From Sycobia sp. Sy_11 (taxonomy: Eukaryota > Arthropoda > Insecta > Hymenoptera > Epichrysomallidae), in the NCBI GenBank assembly GCA_018907035.1, contig JACCIC010000005.1, forward strand, positions 1,431,501 through 1,495,500: 64,000 nucleotides of DNA, given 5' to 3'. This document shows, piece by piece, positions 48,640-60,625 of this stretch. Position numbers and translations under genes: made by a program. Positions within the stretch are counted from its first letter, which is position 1. Each line of letters begins with the position of its first letter. The notes under the pieces were generated by a model. That model did not search any database. It worked only from the letters and a program-made list of their open reading frames with translations, and was not told the origin of the DNA.

Positions 48640-50000
48640 AAATTTCTTTCTTCCTTCAGTCAATTCTCAGCAATCTCTTACCCTTCCTCTTCTCCGAAGG
48701 CTTTCCGTAGCATTTTCCTCCACAGGTCTTCGGTCACATCTCTCGCGTATTCGAGAATTGACCGAATATTTTGAAGGTGAGCATCACCGCGCTGCTGCCT
48801 TTCTGTGCTTCGATTGCTGTGTCGGTGGCTTTCCCGCCTTCGCTCTTTCATCCCACTCTTTCATAGTGGGTGGCGCTTGTGGTACCTGGAGGTGCTCTAT
48901 ATAGCTCCAGCTACCTCCTCATTGCTTTGTGTCAAGGTTGCGGAGTCGGGTCTCCGCACACCGGGAACATCTACTTAAGTCGACCGCCTTCTGCCGCAGT
49001 TAAAGCAATACTGGGGGCCTAGTGGTACCCGGCACTGTAGCCAACAGTGTTCCCAGCACCGACAGTTATAGCATTGGCATATCTCTGCATTGATGGGTAA
49101 GGCGAATACTATCAGGGTGAGGCCTTCGAATATGACCCTTCTTCGTATGATGGATTCTGTTAGAGCCCTGCTGGCGGTGCTGGCCTTTGTCACCTCTTCC
49201 CCCTCTCGTCTAACTCGCAAGATTCGCCGTCCTTTCGCCTTGACTGTCCATTCCGTCATGTCCGTCTACCCGTCTCTCCTCCTATGGTTTGGTCCAGTCT
49301 GAGTATTCCCCCTTCCACGATTCTGTCCATCTACCCATCCCTACTCCTATAGTTTCTCGTCTATGAGTTCCCCCTTCCTACTTTCGCAATGCCTCTCCCT
49401 TTTCATCTCCTCTTCCGCAGGCTCGACGTGTTCTTCGGCTGCCTCTCACTTTTGAGTTGCCGAACCCAGTCTGAAATCCTTTCGCATCTAGCCCGTAACC
49501 CCGTCGACTGACTCTACCGTTCTGCGCTGGATCCCGGAGAACAGTGAGGACTCAAAGTTCTTCGACTCGAAGATCCCTCCTTGGGAGAAGGTATGTGAAA
49601 TTGTCAGGCCCAAGCGTATGGTCCTCTCTTTAAGTCGCCTCGATGATGCTTCGCGTACTGTGGGTCCCACCCCCTGCGTCTCTCCAGGCTTCTTCGCGTC
49701 CCCTTCCTGCAACAGCTACGAGACGACGCCACAGGAGTTTCATTCCTCCGTCTCTTCCCTTCTCCTCTTCCTTCCTGAGTTCTTCTAAGCCTCCGTCCCA
49801 GGGAATGTCGGCCCAAATACGTGTATCCGAGTGTTTCATACGGAGGTTTTTCACTCCTTCTCGGACGTTTTCGTCCGACTCTCCTGAAGTATCGGTTCCG
49901 GCCATTTCACTCACTCCCCTCCTTGGAAATGCAGTCCAATGTTGGTGGAGAATTGGGATCTAAGGCGTTCGCGTAACTAACGTCTAACGATCGCTGGCAA
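48640..50000 (-). pseudogene. Degraded LINE ORF1 (gag-like, CCHC knuckle), antisense
   Basis: On the minus strand 49914 down to about 48640 encodes, in shifting frames, a charged region (KNLRMKHSDTRIWADIP; EELRKEEEKGRDGG) and then, at 49259-48975, RILRVRREGEEVTKAST...VIFEGLTLIVFAL followed by CYNCRCWEHCWLQC. That string has the CX2CX4HX4C spacing of a retroviral-type zinc knuckle, and CFNCG starts a second one. This order fits ORF1 of R1/I-type LINEs. Base composition is much more GC-rich than the flanks. Frames are broken, so it is inactive. Confidence 0.65.
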
Positions 50001-50244
50001 GCCGCGTGGAGACCAACTGGAGAGTCTTTGTCATGTCTAACTATGGACTTTCGACCATTTCATTCAGTACCCTACTATCCCGAGCCGTATTCTTCGAAAT
50101 GGGCGCACGCCAGCCCGAACTCCCCTGCGTCCCACTGGTCGATGGCGTCGGACATAATACCTAGCAAGTACTGTCTTAACCTTTCTCACCTTAAATTTCC
50201 CGTCTCTCGAGCTGTCTGCTCATTTCCCTTTCTTGCGTAAATTC

Positions 50245-50276
<32 letters not shown>

Positions 50277-53031
50277 TGCCTACACTCCTCCCGTAGATTT
50301 CTCGCTTTTTCAGTCCTCGCGTAGACTTCTTGCTCCTACACGTCGTCGTCTGTCCTATTTCACGGAGCTGCCTGAAAGGATGGCATGGCGAAAGTGTTCC
50401 TGGAGTTGTCAGTCCATCCTCCAACCGTTACAAGTATCCTGATTAATAATAGAGACTCGGATGAAACAGTAGGCTGATGTTTCCGCAGGTGTGTCCGTGA
50501 GTCAGCGGAGAAGATGCTCAAGGGATCCGTCTTGTTGAGCAAACCCTCGCGTTCGAGCAGCCTAAGTGTGGCACGTCAAGAAGGCTCTTTTGCGAGCCCT
50601 TGACGATGGCCCAACTACGACTATTTATTATGTATTATTATAATCACGCTATTATGTTTCTTAACTCTGTCTTATTATTAACATATTTAAGTTTAATTAA
50701 TTATTTATCGCCTATACTTTGTTATAATTTATGTATTTTCTTTTCAATAAAGCTTAAACTTCCTAGAGCTTTTCCTCTAATCTTACCGGTTTTTACACCG
50801 AATCAAGTTAAATTCCTGTGATGGATTATTTTATTTCATTTAAACTTCTCTTCTCCCGAACTCCATCATCTATATTTACATAAAATTTATGCAACAGATA
50901 TTTTGTAAAATAAATATGTCATTCATCAAAAAAACTAGTGTTCAATTTATTAACGAATGACACTATTATGAATGAACACTACCAGTATTTTATGTATTAA
51001 ATAATTTTTGGCGAACGCATCAGCAAAGCATTTTCAATCATGTAATACTCAGCAATATGAATAAATTGAAATAAAAATAATGTCATATCGACAGTTTCGT
51101 AGTATTTGTGATCATTGATTTCACGAATGAAACAAAACCATCGTTCTTGCTAAAGAATATATGTAATTTATACGTATATATATTCACAATTTTAAAAAAA
51201 TCAATAAGTAGATTTATGTCCTAGAATGGAAAAAGATTGAAATTTTTTCAAAAAATGCAAACTAATGAGTTATATTTATATTATTTTTCTTCATTTGTTT
51301 AAAAAGAGCCCTTGAAAGGAAAATAATTGACAAGTATTTGAATAAAAATAGAATAACTTCCACAAAAATCTGTAATACGAAATTTAGGGATGGATTAATT
51401 ACAGTTTCTAATTAAAGAGCCTTGTAATGTATATTTTTCAATTTATACAAATTTTCATTTCAGTTTATATCAGAAAGTAAAATAAAAATATCGAATAATA
51501 AATTAAATTAATATATTAAATTCATTCATTATATTATGAATTGAATTTTTTATTGATAACTTTTGTCGATATTTTCAAAATTGATTGGTTTAGTTCGTTA
51601 ATATAATATAACGATATTATATAAACGCTGGTTATAGTATCATAAATTTATTTTTACATTGTACAAAATAACAGAATGTACAAAAAAAAACATCCGAGTG
51701 TTAGTTTCACAAGTAGAACAAAATAGAATATCTACTGACTGAAATAACACCTTTGGAATATTAATCTGAGAGTTCAAAGTGCCTTCTGAAATAAGTTTCC
51801 TGGTATGAATAGTTTCAGTTAGTTACATTGCCGATCTATTCCAAAAATAATCGAGTCAATCGCCACCTACTGGCTGGTGTTAGAATAACTTGTTAATACA
51901 CAACCATCTAACTCTTTGAAGTCCTGCACTGGTAATTTAATAATGAAAATTTTAACAAAAACAGTCTATATCATTAAATAATAATATAGAATTTATATTT
52001 CAAATTTCAACATAACGTGTTCAGTAGCTTTATTGTTTATCATGTAAAAACAACTTGTCTTGTCATTATACATTAGTATGATATGATGGTGATTATATTA
52101 TTAGATGTTATGTAATGATGATATTGCTCATAAAAATGACTATTCTAATCATTGGTATAACATCTCCGCTTTTAACCTGTAGACTGACACAAAGCTTATG
52201 TATAAGCTAAATTGGCTTGACCTCTGTCATGAACTTTATATATAATTCATACGTGATATAAGACAATAATTTAAACAATAATTAATTTCATTATATTTTC
52301 ATTTCATTATATTTGAAGAAATATTAATATAAAATTTGTGATTTAAGAACCATCATGGAAACATATTATTTAATGTATTTGAATTAACTTTAATACGTCT
52401 TTTTCATAAGGGAAATGTGATATTAAATCTTTTATAACATATTAAAACTAATTCTACAAAAGAATTTTATTTTTATTTTCACAAATACCATAATTATGAT
52501 ACAAAGTTAAAGTAGTAAAATTACTACACATTTTTTCATTAACAAATGAAATATACTATCATCAAATATAATATCATTCAAACACTATGGTCTTTCAATT
52601 TTAATATTATTCTATAAGTTTTATTCTAGAATTTATAGATTTATATAGCTTTGTAAACTGGCCCTCTAAAATAAAATAAAATAACTTGCAAAACTAGTAT
52701 GAACTATCTTTTACATTACATTGATTACTAAATTTAGAAATGTAACATTGTTCATAAGAAATCTAGATTAATTTTAAAATTTTTCTTTATATATTCATTT
52801 TTATTATAAATATTAATAATACAAGTGTTTGTAAAGAACTGTTGGACAATTCTGTATTACTGCAATCAAATTCGAGTCAAAGTGCAGCCTCAACTTGAAA
52901 AACATTCAAGCAAAATCTAAATTTTTTACAATATTCATAAACTAATCATGTCTTTACCATTCGAACAAAAGTCTGCTGCCATTATTATAAAAACTGTTTT
53001 TTAAAAATGCTACTTAAAATCAAATAAAATG
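50001..53031. other. Intergenic region before the RDH13-like gene
   Basis: GC-mixed sequence with a CT run at 50250-50275 up to about 50.6 kb, then uniformly AT-rich. No exon or repeat of note. Confidence 0.5.
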
Positions 53032-53037
53032 TTTATT
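53032..53037 (-). promoter_or_regulatory. Poly(A) signal of the RDH13-like gene
   Basis: AATAAA on the minus strand 33 bp after the TGA. Position and hexamer fit a very short 3' UTR, though other AATAAA strings exist further downstream. Confidence 0.55.
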
Positions 53038-53069
53038 ACATATACAATTATCTACAATAAATATTAAGT

Positions 53070-54637
53070 TCAACTTTCCTCTAAACCTGTCCACTTTATG
53101 CTTGTATTCCATAACCATATCAAGATCTTTTCTTTGTCTGCAATGGGATTTGTATCAGCTACTTTACAATTACTGCAAAAGTAATTTGAATATACATATA
53201 TACATATATATATATATAAATTGCAGAACTAAGAATATTATTAATACGATAAATAAAGATTAATTGTTCTTTGAATTAAACCATACCTAAAATATTGACC
53301 AGTAACAAAATCCAACTCGGGACTTAAAGCAGTGTACAAAATAGATTGAGCTCCTTGTTTTGGACTTCTTATAAATGGCCATATAAATGGCTTTAAGAAA
53401 ATAGAGCTTATTTTACTGTTATAATAACTCAAATGTCTTGTTAATTCTGTATCTACAATACCTGGATGAACTGCATTTACAGTCACTCCAGTATCTAAAA
53501 TTAAATTAAATATTTTTAAAAATTAAATTAAAGAGATATTATTCATTATTTTGCTTCTTACGTACGTGCCAACCTCTTTGCTAATTCTTTAGTAAATAGA
53601 ACATTACATAATTTACTTTGTGCATAACACTGACCAGGATGATACTCTACTTGACTATTAAAATCACTTATATGAATTCTACCTTTGATATGAGCTAAAC
53701 TAGATACATTTATAATTCTAGAAGGTGCTGAAGCTTTAAGGGTATCTAGCAATAAATTTGTTAAAAGAAAATGACCCATATGATTTACACCTAATTGCAT
53801 TTCAATTCCTTCTTTTGTATAACTCAATGGGCATCTCATAACACCAGCATTATTTATAAGAATATGCAATTTTTCATTTTCTAAAAATCAAAAATATTAA
53901 TGAATTGTCGTCAAAAAAAAAGAATATAAATATCATCAATATAACAAAATATATTTTATTTCTATTTAAAATTAAAAAAACAAGAAATTCTAATTGATAT
54001 CTATTGTAATTAATACAGTAAATAGCTATATATTATATATTAAAAATTAAACAACCAAAAATTTATTACCCTTCTTGAAACTTTCAGCAAAGTTGCGAAT
54101 ACTTTGTTGAGATGCTAAGTCACACTCCCTGCAATATACATATTTATTCTTTGTTGCCAAAACAATTTCTTTTCGTGTCTACATTAAAAATTATATTATA
54201 TTTAATTCAACCAAATATTTTTGATATTTTGAATAATTATTGTATAAACCATTACTCACAGCTTCACATTTGCTAATATTACGGCATGCCATAATAACAT
54301 GAGCATTTCTTTTAGCTAAATCTAATGTAACTTCCTTTCCAATGCCTGTATTAGCGCCAGTTACAATAACTACTTTATCAGTTAATATTTCATCTCCTTC
54401 ATATTTTGGTCCACCATTATAATCTCTGAATTTATATTTATTTTAATATGCATAAGAACATAGGCATAAAATGACATAGAACGTTAGAAAATCTTATTAC
54501 TTATTGCTAAATTAGTATTTATTGGTTTAAATAATTATTATTTAGAATATATTAATCTATTCAACAACTTACTTGATTAAGTAAACAACACCTACGAGCG
54601 AAGCAATTGTACTTCCTAAAATTATAGGTTTTTGCAT
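53070..54637 (-). CDS. Rdh13: Retinol dehydrogenase 13-like short-chain dehydrogenase (321 aa)
   Basis: Six exons join to 966 nt in one frame: 54573-54637 (start codon 54637), 54260-54425, 54070-54178, 53566-53880, 53287-53494, 53070-53172 (TGA at 53070-53072). All introns are GT...AG. Residues 1-22 form a hydrophobic N-terminal anchor ending in LIK, followed by DY as in RDH13. The NADP(H)-binding motif TGANTGIG is at 44-51, NNAG at 123-126, the catalytic Ser at about 174 (NVSSLAH) and the catalytic Y199-x3-K203. The length and the motifs [18 protein letters not shown] and [10 protein letters not shown] match RDH11-14 enzymes, best RDH13. These reduce retinal and related aldehydes, or oxidise the alcohols, at internal membranes. 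Substrate in this species is inferred. The sequence is complete, with no missing key residue. Confidence 0.95.
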
Positions 54638-54719
54638 TTTTATATCATAAAAGAAAGAATAAATAAGTTATGTTTTTAATTATTAATTATAGTAATGTAA
54701 GAGACTTTTTTATTATCAC

Positions 54720-54850
54720 TGACACCGGCCGGCGATACAACTGCACGCAGCCGACAGGCCTATCTTGCCTGATTTGCCTATACACTTTTACTAGGTTATA
54801 GTTAGAGCAGGTTAGCACTGGTTAGAGTAGGTGCGGGAGCCAGCGAAGTA
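54720..54850 (-). promoter_or_regulatory. GC-richer 5' flank of the RDH13-like gene
   Basis: Immediately upstream of the start codon the AT-rich sequence gives way to a CpG-containing block (CACCGGCCGGCGATACAACT and following). This is the only such block between the gene and the foldback elements, so it is the best candidate for promoter and 5' UTR. There is no TATA box I would trust. Confidence 0.35.
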
Positions 54851-54917
54851 TTTTAGCAGATTTTAGCAGAGATTTTAGTGTCAAGTATATTCTGGGCCGA
54901 AAATTAGTGAATTTTAC

Positions 54918-55170
54918 AAACCAAGTTTTATAGAATAATTTTGAGTTTAAACAAAACTTTTTCAAATAAAAATTGTAGATCCTATTGAAATAAATTTTTT
55001 ATTCTATTCATTTCTACTCTAAAGCTAATAGTTATCAAGAAAAATGCAATTAATTTATTAGATCAGAAATGGATAAAACACAAAAACTTTATTTTCAATA
55101 GGATCTACAACTTTTGTTTGAAAGTTTTTCCTAAACTCAAAATTATTCAATAAAACTTGATTTTTATAAT
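54918..55170. repeat. Short foldback element (about 80-bp arms)
   Basis: The left arm 54918-54996 and right arm 55085-55170 are near reverse complements, sharing AATAATTTTGAGTTTA and GTAGATCCTATTGAAA. The loop of about 90 bp has no coding potential. It looks like a small MITE or hairpin, placed 0.3 kb upstream of the RDH13-like gene. Confidence 0.7.
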
Positions 55171-55633
55171 TTGATTAACATTTGTGCAATTCAATTATTT
55201 CTTTCTTAAATTTCCCCAATTATATTAGTAATGAGCGTCTGAAAATACATACGATATTTTCAGAATTTTTATTCGGCTTTGTTTCGAAAGCATGAAATTA
55301 TTTTTTATGTTCAGATGAGCAGAAGACATATAATTCAGATAGTTAGCACCAACAGAAGTTTTGTTTTCATCAATACATACTCTAAACTTTATTTTAACCT
55401 ACTTTAAGCCGGGGATAAATAATTGAAAAATTTCTTTTTACATATTTGGGTCCCTGGTGTTACATGCAGATTAATTGTCGCGGCTATGCTGCAGTTATTG
55501 AGGGCAGAGAGGAGTGAAAATTCAGAACTCATAAAGTTCAGATTTTTTCGGTAGATGTAGCTATCTTGGAATCACTGGATGGTTTTGCATGCAGCTGAGA
55601 GAGCAAGCAAAATCTAAAGCGGAAATTAAGTAA

Positions 55634-56085
55634 GGGCGACGAAGATAGACGTGGATAGAAGTGTAAAGTCCATATAAAAAGTGTCACAACCCCAAGGTGC
55701 GTTACTACCCCAACATGCAGATGGCACAACCATTTCGAACCGATATACTTCAGGCCCTATTTTACCACTTCCCATACCGACGGGAATTACAGTTTTTTAC
55801 CAACTATTTATAAGTATTTTTACTGAAGAATTACAGTTTTTTATTCACTAAAATTCAGCAATTAGTAAATAATTACATGCTGAAGTGCAGTTAGTAAAAA
55901 ACTATAATTTCCGTCGGTATGTGAAGTGGTAAAACAGGGACTGGTATATTGTGCAAAAAACTATTACCATCGTGGTTCACAATGGCTGTGCCATCTGTAT
56001 GTCGGGGTAGTAACTTACTTCGTGGTTGTAACACTTTTTATATGGATTTCACACTTCTATCTATGTCTATCTTCGTTGATAAGGG
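55634..56085. repeat. Foldback element with about 170-190-bp arms
   Basis: The left arm (55634-55806) and right arm (55890-56085) are reverse complements with scattered differences. They share TCCATATAAAAAGTGT, CAGATGGCACA and CATACCGACGG with its complement. The two frames read through this area are just the arms. It is a MITE-like element of about 450 bp. Confidence 0.75.
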
Positions 56086-56507
56086 AAAGAAAAGAAACAA
56101 AAGTAGGAGTTGGTCTGCAATTTTCACTGTATTAGAAATCGCGCTCAAAATTTCGCTGTAAATTTGATATTCGATTTCGTTGTAATTTTCGTCGCAAATT
56201 TGACGTTGTAAGCAGAAAACTTGAAAATGTATACAATCATCTGCAGCACTTTTCCTACCATAAAAAAATCATATGATCTAGGTTTAAAACATGTTCGCCT
56301 TCAATAAAATCACGACGTGAAGGTGTCGAATTTATAAATAAACAAATATCGCTGATTGATACCTTCATTTTATATTTTACGCTGCTAAATTATATAAAAA
56401 CTAGTAAGAACCTTGTTTACCTACTTCTAAATTACCCTATTTTAAACGTCATCTTGGATCTTATGACGTCACAACTACCAATCTCAATCTCCTACGAAAA
56501 TATATTT

Positions 56508-56508
<1 letters not shown>

Positions 56509-56551
<43 letters not shown>
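56509..56551 (+). repeat. (TA)n microsatellite
   Basis: Pure TA run in the spacer between the RDH13-like gene and the Wnt gene. Confidence 0.9.
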
Positions 56552-56554
<3 letters not shown>

Positions 56555-57760
56555 GCCTTATAGCAGCAGGCCTTGCCGTCCGTTGGAAAATATCTAAAAT
56601 TGATATGTAATATAAAATGCGTATTATGTATTATTTATTTTAGTATGAACATAAAATTTGAATCTATAATATTGAAAAAATTTATCAAAATATATCCTAT
56701 AAATGTATAGTATTATTTGTTTAACCGCTTCAATGTTATGATATGAACTATGGATGCTCATATAGGTAAATAGAATAATGTGGAGGAAAACGTAAAGTTT
56801 TATAAAGAAAATACAAATAGAATATTTATTTAAATTTATTCTTCGATTAATTTTACGAAATTACAACTGTACAAGACTAAAATATATAAAATACATATAA
56901 TATTTTATATTTTTAGAATATTTTCATTTCTTGAAAATATATTAATGTTGATGAAATTTTTCTTATGGCGACTTCCAGTTTTCAATACACATGTTAAAAC
57001 TCACTTTATTATTATATATTTCAGAATAAAAAATTATTCCCAGATTATCGTTATGTAGCTTATAAAAACAAAATAGAATGTATAATTGATATTTAATTCA
57101 TGATTTTCTTCAAATATTTGTAAAATGCCGCATTTAACACTAATGTTTTCGGGATCAATTAGAAAATTTGAAATATTAACAAAATTACAGAAATATCATA
57201 TCTTAAAAGATAAATGTCTTACAAAATATTTTTACAATACATCGCAAATATCTAACATATAAATGCCATCTGTTTGCAAGATCAATAAAAAAAATTGACA
57301 TGGCTTTCAAAAAGAAAAACCAAAGATTGAAAAAATTCTTTGCTTTTAAACCAAATATTTACAAAGTCTAACTAATCGATTATTAATTTATTACATTAGG
57401 TAAACTAATAGATATAGTGTTTTCTTCTATATTTACTATTAAGTTTTCGCAAAGCTTCATATTCTATAATACGAAGACATCGTTAATAATTATGAAAGTT
57501 TAGTATATAGGCAGAAAATGTGTACTGATAGAAAATAAATAATAATTCAAATGTTGAAAAATAAAAAATTAATTGTTGATCCGATCAATTTTCCTACGAT
57601 ATTTCGACACATTATCGTTGCGTGCATATTATTTCAATATTAATTCAATATAGTCTTTTTATATTCCGTCCCTGCTGATCGGACTGTTATAAATCCTACT
57701 AAGCCAGTCCAGTCATCACAGTAATATCGTCATCTACATATTTGCGATTACATGCGATAT

Positions 57761-57761
<1 letters not shown>

Positions 57762-57822
<61 letters not shown>
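57762..57822 (+). repeat. (TA)n microsatellite downstream of the Wnt gene
   Basis: About 60 bp of TA, roughly 0.8 kb past the Wnt stop codon, possibly within its 3' UTR. Confidence 0.9.
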
Positions 57823-57824
<2 letters not shown>

Positions 57825-58505
57825 CTATAACTTACAACTTAAATCCAGAAATCCGTTTCACATTCAGCGATGCACTTTGAAATAATGATGTTTACGACGT
57901 ATTTTACATGAAATAGTCGCATGTGGATTAAATATTAAAAAATCTACGTTAAACAAAAGCCGGTATTGAAAATCAATGATATTCTGCACTACGATGAAAG
58001 CTTTCAAAGTGTATTTAATGTAATTTACTAATTGTACGGGAAAAACGATTTAGCATTTATCAGAAATGAGAATTATAGTACATGGTCTAGAATCCGATAT
58101 AGTTCTTCTAAATTTTATAATACAAAATGTATATTGATTTTTCCAACGCTTATCATTCTGCCTAATTGTTCCTGTATATATAAAAGAAAAACCAAAGTAA
58201 TTATTGCTTGATCATCGTTTTCACGCAGTAAGTCGACGCATCGTCATTTAAAAACGAGCTATGATTTTTACTATAATAGATGCATATTATAGTATGCTAT
58301 TAATGAGGAATAGAATATATATTGCGTGGCAGGATATTTCGAACGGCTCAAAGATAAGACTTTTTGAATCAAATCCATCCACGTATTTATGCCCTCGCCA
58401 TTCGCAGACTCCGGAAGAAATGTCCCTAATTAACGTTCGAGCTGTGGCAATGGATTTCGTTCAATGATTTGCGACGCAATTCTTCGACCCGAAATCCCCC
58501 CCCCC

Positions 58506-58507
<2 letters not shown>

Positions 58508-58558
<51 letters not shown>
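58508..58558 (+). repeat. (TA)n microsatellite in the Wnt 3' region
   Basis: TA run starting right after a C-rich stretch, only about 60 bp past the Wnt stop codon, so it is expected to be transcribed in the 3' UTR. Confidence 0.9.
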
Positions 58559-58560
<2 letters not shown>

Positions 58561-58619
58561 TAACAAACAACTCGACGGTTCAATCTCGTGAATTCAGTTG
58601 GTGCGCGCGTATCCCGCGG

Positions 58620-60258
58620 TCATTTGCACGTGTACTCCTCGGTGCGATCGGTGCATGTCTCGCAGTGCACCTTGCAGCACCAATGGAACTTGCAACCGCA
58701 CTGCCAGGTTCGCGTGAACTGGTGCGTATTGTAGCCCCGTCCACAGCACATCAGGTCGCAGCCATCTGTTCCTGAAAAGAACGTCGGTTACAATAAAATT
58801 GTCAATTTTTAGATCATGCGATTTTTCTTAAATACACGAGTTTCTCTTAAAGGGCAGCCAACATCGATTTCCGTCCACTGATTAAAAAAAAAATTTTACT
58901 TCCACATCCCCTTAGTGACCGGTTGACTTATTGAAATCTGAATTACATGCTTACAGTTCTATGACTTAAGAACTACATATGCAACTAATTTCGCCCTTCT
59001 AATGAGAAATTACATTGAGAAACCGGCCTGAGTCAGGCTAAAATGATATTTTTCGAGCACTTTCGATTAAAATATTAACAAATTACACAGATATAAAAAA
59101 CTGAATTAATTTGTGAAGTAATTATTTAATATTCAGAGTATTGCATTATTATTTTATATGTAGAGTTAATTGAGAATACTGGAATTCTTTCTGGTACGAA
59201 TTAAAGCGGACATATGAACTTTTCAGAATCAATTCTCGAAATGCTTTTTGATTAAAAATACAATTCCGTGACCAAATACGCATACGATAATACATGTAAA
59301 TATATCTCAGTATATATAGCTATACGTTATTTTGGTTCAGTACTTGACAAATTGTCATATTAAATTGCGCTGCATTAATTTCTAGCAACATTTTTTATAA
59401 TGTTATTGTGTTGCCATAATGTTCATTCTCCAAATATTCAAAGATATCAACTTTTGTTGCACACTGACGTCATCAGAAAAGGCACGACAGCCTTGCAATT
59501 TCAGTTTCACGAGAAAATCAATGAAAAATAGTCATGATAAAAGAAAAATCATTATGTCTATTTTGTTATTACAGTACCGTAAGCTATAAGATGTCAATAT
59601 CAAATGGAAAAATAGTTCAGTTATTCATTGGCCTTCTTTGTGACTTTCTGCAACGTTTTCTATTCATAAATTACGAACATTTATTATTATATTACCGTCT
59701 TAAAATCATAGTCGTCGTTATATATGAATGCTTTATACCTTATAGTTCAACTCCTAATTCTATTCGCTTATTTTAAATTTTGTGCCGATTGAATTTCTTG
59801 AACTACCTCTCATTGATTCTTCCGTCATTGTTACTGCTATACAGAATTTATTAACTTGTATATTAACAAAAGAAATTGATATATAATAAGTACGATCGGT
59901 TATTCTTTAGTTTGTAAAACAATGATACTTTTAATATGATCACGAGTTTATTGTGGGTTGCAACATGGTAAAAACTTTTTATCTGAAATTCAGATTTACC
60001 GTCTGCCGATATACAAAAATGTTTTTCTTAAAAACCAAAAAAAAACAGCGAATAAAAATAATGAACCAAAAAAAATGATACTAAAAGATAAATGGAAACG
60101 ATCTTGCGATACAAGAAAAGAAAAAGTATTCGAGCTGCACTGAGCTGATGCCGAGTCCGTATTATCGAAAGTCAATGTGGGGCCTCGTTCTCTCTCCCCC
60201 TATCTCTCTCTCTCACTCATGGTTTTCGATGAAATTTATGTGCATTCGAAGAAAGCCA

Positions 60259-60305
<47 letters not shown>

Positions 60306-60555
60306 TGTGTGTATATATATATGGGAGGCAATGATTGCCAATGTTTCTGGTTAGATTATACTTCGTGCATATCAGTTTTTTATCAAATAATTTTATTAGA
60401 ACACACAGAGTATTTTGAAACCCGATATATAGGTGAATTATTAATAATGTAACTTGCATGAATTAATGTTATTGATACTCTCGTAACTATATTTGTAGAC
60501 TATAATAATAAATACGCTTACTTTATTGAATTATCCGAGTGCCGTCTATATATAC

Positions 60556-60625
<70 letters not shown>

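Larger units (their letters stand above)
56086..58619. other. Spacer and probable Wnt 3' UTR
   Basis: AT-rich sequence with three TA microsatellites. The end of the Wnt transcript must lie here on the minus strand, but no single poly(A) signal stands out. Confidence 0.45.
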
